Assembly: GCA_031213475.1 (NCBI GenBank)
Contig: JARUPZ010000029.1
Location: 6,935,290 to 6,999,289, forward strand
Direction of reading: 5' to 3'
Source of the DNA: Nereocystis luetkeana
Taxonomy: Eukaryota; Sar; Phaeophyceae; Laminariales; Laminariaceae
Length of the DNA stretch: 64,000 nt
Numbering within the stretch: the stretch's first letter is position 1; each line of letters opens with the position of its first letter. The translations under genes were made by a program, and so were the position numbers. The notes under the pieces were generated by a model. That model did not search any database. It worked only from the letters and a program-made list of their open reading frames with translations, and had not been told where the DNA came from. Shown here piece by piece: positions 24,101 to 34,010 of this stretch.

Positions 24101-27100
24101 AGATAACACACGGGAGATAAAATAACAACGGTGATAAGATAACACACGGGTGGTAAAATAACACACGGGTGATGAGATAAAACACGGGTGATAAGATAAC
24201 ACACGGGTGATAAGATGACACACGGGTGATAAGATAACACACCCCCTAGGCGACGAATTTCCCAGCCGAGTTTCTCCAAACCCAGGGGAGGGGTGGCTCA
24301 CATTCATTATTTCTTAAGCTGTATAGACACACACTTCCTGAATTCTGCAGCTTCAGATTTTGTCTTCCTCACGGGCGGGAGGTATGTATATTATTTTTTA
24401 TTATTTATTTGCCTTCTGACAATGTGCAAGGCGTTATTCATTCAAAATGAAAAAGCTGACAGAATTAATCGAATACCACTAACTCCATCTAACCAATTCT
24501 CCTTCCCTGCGTATACTCACTTGAAAATTTGCACCCCCACCATTTACCGAGATATTTTACCTACTATGTATATCCTGCATGAGGCCATATCGAACCCGTA
24601 ATACGTACCCGCGATGGAAGTATCACACATCTTGCAAAGGTTGATGAATTTCGACGTAATGCTCGATCTCACGACTGATCGTTTTTTTTCAGTAGTATTA
24701 TTATGAAAAGTACAACGAAAAAGATTACTTTGAAAAAATCTAGACAAGATATTGACTCCCGTACATAAGTAAGACACACCGCTCGGTTTTATGCATCGTC
24801 CTTCCCCATTGCCGAGAAAAAAAATGGCTTCAAAGTTTGTCCCTTAACGGGGTATGGTTCAATGCGTGGAGGCGTTTTACGATAGACGTTCACACGTTGA
24901 CCCTAAATTATCTGAGGTTTCTCCTTTCAGGATATCTGAGGCTTCTCCCTCAATCCTTTTAGGACTGCAGTCTCGTTTTGGGGACAATTTGGGACAAACT
25001 ACTTTGAATTTGACTAGTGTGTCCCCAAAACGGGACTGGAGTTCTAAAAGGGTTAAGGAGCTCCATACCTCACCCGAGAACTGACTTCAGCAAAACCAAA
25101 TTGCATCCCGATGGATAAATCCCATGGCCCAAGTGTACGAAAACGTCATTTTTCGAAACAATTATTCCGACGATTTTGGGTTAAGGAGCCCCGTCATTCA
25201 GAAAACATTTTGGCGGAAACGCGCTACCTCTATCGTAGAACGCGTCCGTGTTCTGCGGAAAGGTGATATCAACAAGATCAACAAACATATCATAGGTCGA
25301 AGTATCACGCACCGCTTGCAATGATAGATGAGTTTCAACGAAATGTTAATGTTCGATCTCACAGCGGATGTGTGTGTGTGTGTTTTTTTGTAAGATGATG
25401 TAAACATGTGCGTTGCGCCGGCTTCCGTTGTGTTTTTTTCGTTTTTTTACCGAGCATCATGTGTGGTAGCGCTGATATAATCTTCCAGGGCTGTGTTTTC
25501 GTATATGCCTGGAGGGCGTTATTGGCTCAGCTCGACAGAATGGTTGGAATGTACCTATCACGGGGGACCATATATAATACCAGGTAGGACCTACGATCGT
25601 ACGGTGTACTCAAAAACCTATATATTTCCGTATTTTCACTATTAACAATATTTGGTCCTATTTACTATGGTCCCCCGTATTAGAGCAGAAGGTACTTCTT
25701 CGACTTTTTCAAGCCCTGAACCTGCATACAAACGTAATGCTGTTACCCCGACCGCCTTTTTCTGAGAAATATCTCCCAATTACTGGGAATTTTCTCTAAA
25801 CGACCAAGAATTTTCTCGGAATGACAGGGAAATTTCTCGGAATGACTGAGATTTATTTTGGGAAATGAAGATATAGGGAGGAGCCAGTGTGGACTGTCAA
25901 CCGTGTCGTCCAAGCTGGGGAGAAGGGAGGGCGGGAGGGAAGGACAAATAGAGGGTGTTGCCGAGCGCGCGTCACGAAGAGCCTTCGAAAACTTCGAAAA
26001 CTTGTAAAAGATTTCGAATTTTCAAAAAAATGTATTTTTATTTTCTCTCGCTTGTGCGCCTTTTTTTTTTTTTACTTGTTCCTGTTTTGTCTGTTACCCA
26101 CCCCGTTGGCTGCGGCTTGGCAGCGTCCCGGCCGAGCACCGATTTTGCATCAACCTGCTGAAGGCCTATGGTGTGCTGAGCGCGGTCCTGCTGGTCAGCG
26201 ACCTTTTTTCTTTCGGGGCCATTTTGAGCCAGGTGAATATAACGGGGGACCATAGTTAATACCCTGGTAGGACCTATGGTATACTTGAATACCTATATAT
26301 TTGACCATTTTTACTAACAATGTTTGGTCCTATTAAGTTGATTTGTCCTATTAAGTTAATAGGACCTATGGTATACTTGAATACTTATATATTTAACCAT
26401 TTTTACTAACAATGTTTGGTCCTATTAAGCTTATTTGTCCTATTGAGTTAATAGGACCTATGGTATACTTGAATACCTATATTTTTAACCATTTTTACTA
26501 ACAATGTTTGGTCCTATTAAGCTTATTTGTCCTATTAAGTTAATAGGACCTATGGTATACTTGAATACCTATATATTTAACCATTTTTACTAACAATGTT
26601 CGGTCCTATTAAGTTAATTTGTCCTATTAAGTTCATAGGACCTATGGTATTCTTAAATACCTATATATTTAACTATTTTTACTAACAATGTTTGGTCCTA
26701 TTAAGTTAATTTGTCCTGTTAAGTTCATAGGACCTATGGTATACTTAAATACCTACCAGGGTATATATTTAACCATTTTTACTAACAATGTTTGGTCCTA
26801 TTAACTATGGTCCCCCGTAATAGGGAGGGGAAGCGGAAGCAGCGGCGGTAGCGGTAACAGTGTTTATGAAGTAGCGATTTACTAGTGTTGGATACCGATA
26901 TCGACAATCTAATTCGGTACTGTATGGATAGTGGATACGATACCGACATTAGGATAGTCGATATCGATACGATACCGACATTGCGATAGTCGATATCGAT
27001 ACGATACCGACATTACGATAGTCGATATCGATACGATACCGACATTACGATAGTCGATATCGATACGATACCGACATTACGATAGTCGATATCATTCCGA

Positions 27101-30100
27101 TACCGACATTACGATAGTCGATATCGATACGATACCGACATTACGATAGTCGATATCATTCCGATACCGACATTACGATAGTCGATATCGATACGATACC
27201 GACATTACGATAGTCGAGATCGATGCGATGCGGCATTACGATAGTCGATATAATTCCGATGCCGACATTACGATAGTCGATATCGATACGATACCGACAT
27301 TACGATAGTCGAGATCGATACGATGCCGACATTACGATAGTCGATATCATTCCGATACCGACATTACGATAGTCGATATCGATACGATGCCGACTTTACG
27401 ATAGTCGATATCGATACGATACCGACATTACGATAGTCGATATCGATACGATACCGACATTCCGATAGTCGATATCGATACGATACCGACATTACGATAG
27501 TCGATATCGATACGATACCGACATTACGATAGCCGATATCGATACGATACCGACATTACGATACATGAAAGCTTTTGTTTAGTGTCAGCGTAAGAAGCGC
27601 GCGGGCGATGAGGAGACCAGGGGGTGGGGAGGGAACAAACACGCTCGATGTGTAAGATGTATCGAGAATTCAATGTAACCACACAGTAGCGTTAACAGTG
27701 GTGAATAGTGCATGGTAGTATTGATATTCGCAGTGACGACTATTCACGGGGGCCCATAGTTAATAGGACCACATATTGTTAGTAAAAATGGTAAAACATA
27801 TAGGGTTTCATGTATACCGTAGGTCCTATTAACTATGGTCCGCCGTAATAGGCCCAGCTTCACGTTTGAAAAAACGTGGTTGATGTTTGTCCACATTTTC
27901 TCCTCCTCTTCTTGTGCAGTATGTGTTTTCCGAGAGACGGTCGGGGCTTAGGGTTGATAGTGGATGTATTTATTAAATAGTAGTCCGGTGTTTGCGAAGG
28001 CTTTGGTCGGAAAACAATTTTGGTTGGTTCTGTTTCTTGTGGTCTGTGTACCGTGTAGAAATGGCCCCGACCCTTGGAACCTTCCCGAGCGTAATAAATG
28101 GGTTAAGAAACGGCATTATTTCCCAAAACTTTTCCGCCAAAACCTTACGAAAACCGATTGTTTTCGTGGGGGGTTTGGGTCGTTTTTGTGTACTGGTAGG
28201 AAGCAGACCTTGAGCAATCACATCAATTTTGAAAGCAGCTGAAATTATTCTTGAAACATCCCAGCACGTCGGTTCCACGTTTGTCTTGATCGCGGTGGCG
28301 GGTGGTGCTTTCACTGCCCAAACCTTCCCACGCCATGAAAATAGAGTGAATTGTTTAATAAATTCCGTCTTCGAGGGACACGAACTAGGTGTCAAAACAT
28401 AGCCCAAAACTTGGAAGAAAAATAGCTCGCACGTTTCCACGTGCCTATCCATCCATCTCTGTTGAATGCCGCGGGCGGGAGGGGGCAATTCCAACCAGCA
28501 CGAAGCGGCATGGGTTGTGTTCCGGCACCATGGCGATAAAATCTGGAGGTACTTGTAAAAGCACGTTGGCCGCCGCTTTGCCTCTCGCGATGTTGGAGCG
28601 ACAACCAACTACCTGGTAGCATTTATTATGCTCGGAAACACCGTTCAGCCTTAGGCTCTTACCTAGCGTTGCAAATACCGTAAAGGCCATGCTGAGGGGG
28701 TGCAATCGTTTTTTTATCGACCGACGGTATTCCAAGGGTCCGAAGTGTCTGACGTTACATTTCCGGAAGGCTCTCTCTCATTCTCGACCACATATTTTTC
28801 TCTCTCGGCCACATATTTTCCGAAAAAGACCTCGTTATTCGGTATTGGATTCAGGCTCCCTTCTGTCGACGAGATATTTTCTGAAAACACCTCGTTATTC
28901 GGTATTTTTGGATTCAGGCTCTCTCTCGACCAGACCTTTTCGGAAAACATCTTGTTCTCCGGTTTTGGATTCAGGCTCTCTCCCCACTAGACCTTTCCCG
29001 AAGACGCCTTGTTATTTTGTAATGGATTCGGGCTCTCTCCCCACCAGATCTTTTCCGGAAACACCTCGTTATTCGGTATTGGATTTCAGGCTCTCTTTCG
29101 ACCAGATCTTTTCCGAAGACGCGTTGTTATTCGGTATTGGATTCAGGCTCTCTCTGGAACAGATCTTTTCCGAAAACACGTTGTTATTCGGTATTGGATC
29201 AGGCTCTCTCCCCACCAGACCTTTTCCGAAAACACGCTGTTTTTCGGTATTGGATCAGCCTCTCTCCCCACCAGACCTTTTCCGAAAATACCCGCGTTAT
29301 TCGGTATTGGATTCAGGCGCTCTCCCCACCTGACATTTTCCGAAAACACCGCGTTATTCGGTAATTGGCAACCTTCCCAGTTCTGGAACATTCGAGCGCT
29401 GAAAAACGATCATACACCCCTGTGCGGAAAACGCCTCCCTTGTTCGGCATTGGCAAACCTTCCCCGTTCCGGAAAAATCGAGCGCTGAAAATCGATCGCA
29501 CACCCCCCTGTGCGGACTCATGGCCTCTTTAAGGTGACCTCCCCTCTATGACACGATATGATACGGCACGGTGCGTTTTTTTTTGTGGCTTTCTTCGACC
29601 AGTGTCACGTGGAGCAATTTTATACACGACGAAATCATGGAAAACCATCGCCCTGTTCCCCCCCCCCCCCCCCCCCCTCCCTCGGTTTATACCCGAGACG
29701 TGCTCCGTCCCGGCATTGTAGGGATGCGAGGGTCTATGGCCATACAACTACGGCCATGCATGATAATGAGTACACCCCCCCCTCCCCCCGACCAACGAAA
29801 CCTCACGGCGCTTCGCGCTTGGTGCAAGCAGTGTTTATGCCTGGTCGCAGAATACCCGACGTGCTCCGTCCTGGAATGGTAGGGATGCGAGGGTATACGG
29901 TCACACGCCTACAACGGCCATGCATGACATGACTACCCCTTACCCCTCCCCCTCACCCTCACCCTTTTTTGTTTCCCGCTGGTTCTTCGCCTCCCCCCCC
30001 CCCCCCCCCCCATCCCCTGTGTTCCCCGTTTCTCGTGAACGCCTTTTTCTTTTTTCTATTTTCAGTTGTGCTTCTTGGAGTCTTCGGGGCTGTCGGGGGC

Positions 30101-33100
30101 CTCGCTGAAGTGGGGACTGGGTTTCCTAGTTCTTGCGGCGGCGGTGCACGTTTCGGCGCTGGCGGGGTGTGTGGAAGGCATCGTCATATTTCGCGACGGG
30201 CAGGTATGTATGTATGTATGTATGTATGTACAAGGCGCTTCGCTCCGCGGGCGGCCTACGCCGCCCGCTACGCTCGCTCAGGAGGGAAAAAAGTACATCA
30301 ATTATGCGAAGTGGCTGAGGTCCACGATGTAGTTTAGTTTTTTCAAGGATCGTAATTGCAAACCGGCGACTTGATAATGCCAAGAGTCCCGCCGCCATGC
30401 TTCAGGAACAAACAGCTCCGACGTCAGCTTGGATGCCACATATACGCTTCGCGTCGCGGATGTCGTATTTACGTACATACACCCCAGGTAGGGTACTACT
30501 GTCTGTACTTATTTTTTTCTTTCGATATGCTCTATGTCTGTACTGTATGTACGAAGAAAGCGAAAGCACAGCACGGCACAGCAGCAAAAAAGATGAAAAT
30601 GAAACCGAAAACTCGGAAAGGAAAAAAAATCCCCGTCCCCTCTCGTGTAATATTTTTCTACCTGATTGGAACACCTTACACCCGGTCGAAAAGAAGAATA
30701 GAAAAAAATCGCACAGAAGAGCTTCTCTCTCAGCCTCGTACGCCGCCCGCCCCTCTCGCGACCACCTCGCTACCGATTCGGTCCGGGTAAAGCTTTTATC
30801 ACTCTCTGCCACAATCAGCCCCGTCGCCCGCCCCGCGTGAAGCCCGGTGCTCACCGTGGCCGCCGTTCGCCAGCTCGATAACGTTGGTGTTCTAACTGCA
30901 CACCTCCCTCTTTCAACTTCAGCGTGGTCGCAAAAATAAGCACCGCTTGAATATTATCTTGCCCTCCCGAACGACCTCTATAAACTCGTACATACTCTAT
31001 CAACAATCATAAGTCGAAGCCAGACAAAGCCCGTTCATGCATCCCTGGTGTCTCGAGGCACACGCGACGCCTAGGCACGAAAGCGGTGACCGCGCTCCTT
31101 GCAACCCCCCCTCTACCCGCCGGCACCCGCTGACACCCGCGACGGTGCCGGGTCCTCCCGCGATGCCGTGCTCGGAGAACACGCACGCACACGAAACGAA
31201 AGAAGGAAAAAGGAAGAAAGGACCGAGAAAACAAAGAACTGCTGGAAAGGTCCGGCAAGTAATGAAAGGAGGCGGTTTGGAAGTGGGAGCTCTGAGAGGC
31301 CAGGGATGCACCAACCGAGCACACTCAGGGGTTGTGATCTAAGTATGTAGTTCTATGTATGTGTGTATGTTATGTATGCGTGTATGTATGTATGTATGTA
31401 TGTATGTACCGTAGGTTGTTTTGTCGCCGTGCCTCGTCATCTCGTGACTGTTGCGTGGACGTGCCAAGGAAGGCCGAGGGATCTGGCCAGGCGATTTCAT
31501 ACCGCCCTCTCTGGGAGTTTAACGGCCTTTTGAGTACCTAATGTTACTACCTACACATTCCTTATATTGCAGGTGTACCGTGGTAGTATAATAGTTTTGT
31601 TTTTCATTTTTTCGCATTTTTTGTTTTTTTCGGACAAAGAGTGGTGGGCTCCTTTTTTTTTTGTTTTTGTCCAAACTGTTCGCATTTTTGTTTTCCTTTT
31701 GTTTTCTGCGCGGGTGGTCACAGCAGCAACACTACTGTAGCAACTGTTGATGGCTGTACGAGAAGAATCTGGTGCGGTCGTGTTTCTTGCACCCGGTAGC
31801 CTGAATCCGACCGTAGGCTGGGTGACCCTTGTGGGTTGGTTCGCAAAACGGAGCAACTTCTGACTCACGTTTTTTAGCCAATCAGCTAGCTCCTCCATGC
31901 TTGGGTCGGTTTATTCTAGTGTTTTTGGAATTCCTCCAAATTGGATTTCTAGCGGACGCCTTAATGCCATTGAAGTGGCGACAGCGTTTCTAAAGCGCTC
32001 ATTGGGCTGAGGTGCTCTCCTTCTGTATAGAGGGTTGTTGCCGAATCAAGAATCGGCTTCTTCTCGACCGGCGCGGTATCATGTATCGCCGGCTGCTGCG
32101 CCCTCCAGCTTACATAAATGTTAAACAACCTGACGTTTTTTTTTCCCTTAGGTCTACACACCTCAGAGGATGCCAGGCCATAGTAAATAGGACCGAATAT
32201 TGTTAGTAAAATAGGGAAACATATGGGTTTGTGTGTGTACCGTAGGTCCTATTTATTATGGCCCCCCGTAAATAGTATGACATTTTTTTTGCAGTAGTAT
32301 AAGGGTGAAGAAACGGCTCGGAAAGGGCCGGGAGGCGTGCTTCCCCCCGTAGAACATGACGGTGCGTCCCTCGGCAATTAGCCGTAAAATCGGCTCCGCT
32401 GGCCGCCCTTGGGTGGTGGCGTGGGGTGAGATGGGGCGTAGCGTGGGATGTTCAGCTATTGCGGGGGGCCATAGTAAATAGGACCTATGGTACACACAAA
32501 AACTATATATTTCCCTGTTTTTGCTAAGAGTATTTGGTCCTATTTACTATGGTCCCCCGTGGTAAGCGGCTCACCACCAGGCGAACGCAGGGAGCCAGAT
32601 CAGCCCTCCCCGGGCAAGGGCGCCTCGCCCGCCTTCAGCAATCCTTTCCACAGGTATTGGAACCCAATACGTCGGATAGTCGTCGGTGCCTTCGGGAAAA
32701 CCACTCACTGTTACTGCAGTCCGACTAGCAGGGTGTTTTGGGATTATTCAATTCGGTTGGGTTGTGCAAGTATTTTTGAAACAAAAAAAAATACATGGAA
32801 GAGGTGATTGGTTGAAACAGGTGAGTCCGAAGGCGCTACGTAGCCCAATCAGAAGTTGCTCCGTTTTCTAACCAACCCACCGAGTGTCCCAACCCACGAA
32901 CAGTATGTATCAGTTTATAGGTATAGGTTAGAAACGTCGTTTTTGGTCACTTGTTTCCCCCCCTCCACCGCGATTATTTGTACCGGGGGCCGGGATTCTG
33001 CTAGTAGGTAGGAAATGCACAAGGAAACCGAACCCAACCAAAACTCTTCGCAAAACAAGCTATAATACGGGCGGGTGCCCATAGTAATCAGGACCCATCA

Positions 33101-33978
33101 TACGCTAAAGGCTCTAAATTCCGGTGTTTTTAATGAGAATAGTTGGTCCCGATTATACACCACACTAGCTAATACATACTCCGGTACTCCGGTCTTGTTA
33201 CTGATAATATTTGGTCCTGGTCGCAGAGCTGTGTTCCCCGGTAAATAGCATCTATTGGTGCAGTTGGTTGCTGGAAAAAATCGTTGCCGACGTATCCGTT
33301 GCCCCCCCCCCCCCTCGCTTAAGCTGTCGTCCATATGCAAGTCCGCCTCAAAAGCGGTTGTTAGTAGGATGCAGCTCACCCTTCACGCGACTCGCCAGAC
33401 ACCTCACGATGTTTCGCGCTTGGTGCAAGCAATGTCTGCCTGGTCGGTGAAAACCCGACATGCTCCGTCCCGGCATTGTAGGGATGCGAGGGTCTATGAT
33501 CATACGACTACGGCCATGCATGAGATCGAGTACATCTCTCCTATCGAGTACACCCCCCACCTCCGGCTTAACCGTGCCTCCACGCGTGCGCTCTTCCCCC
33601 CCGCCCCCCCCCCCCAACCCCGTCCGCAGGTGTTCTTGTCGAGCATCGGCCTCGGAAAGGTCGTGACTACCTACGCCGTGCGCAACACCGGCTCCTCCTC
33701 CTCCTCCTCCGCCGGCGGAGGGAACACCGTCAGCGGGACATCGACATCGAGATCAACATATACATCTGCGTCGGCACTACCTTATGCCGCCGCTGCTGGC
33801 ATAACAGAGGGTAGGCACTTCCGCGGAGGTGGAAGGGCGCTGGGTTCCGCTGCATCCAACCGGTTAGCCCAGGCTAACGTTGGCAGAGCGGGCTTGGGCC
33901 GGGCGGCGGCGGCGGGTGCTGCAGCGGCGTCGAATAGGGCGCTTCCCGGGTATCATCTGGGTAGAGGGAGAGGGAGCA

Positions 33979-34010
<32 letters not shown>

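Noticed and set aside
23495..24245. CRISPR-like direct repeats
   Set aside because: Units are contiguous and degenerate with no unique spacers, and lie in a eukaryotic intron; a minisatellite.
28689..29488. Repeat protein of 214 and 159 codons
   Set aside because: Frames follow the 57-60 bp minisatellite, shift between units and have no splice or start context.
33255..33629. N-terminal extension of rhomboid exon 9
   Set aside because: The open frame continues upstream only through the family A retroposon; the acceptor at 33629 joins in phase with exon 8.
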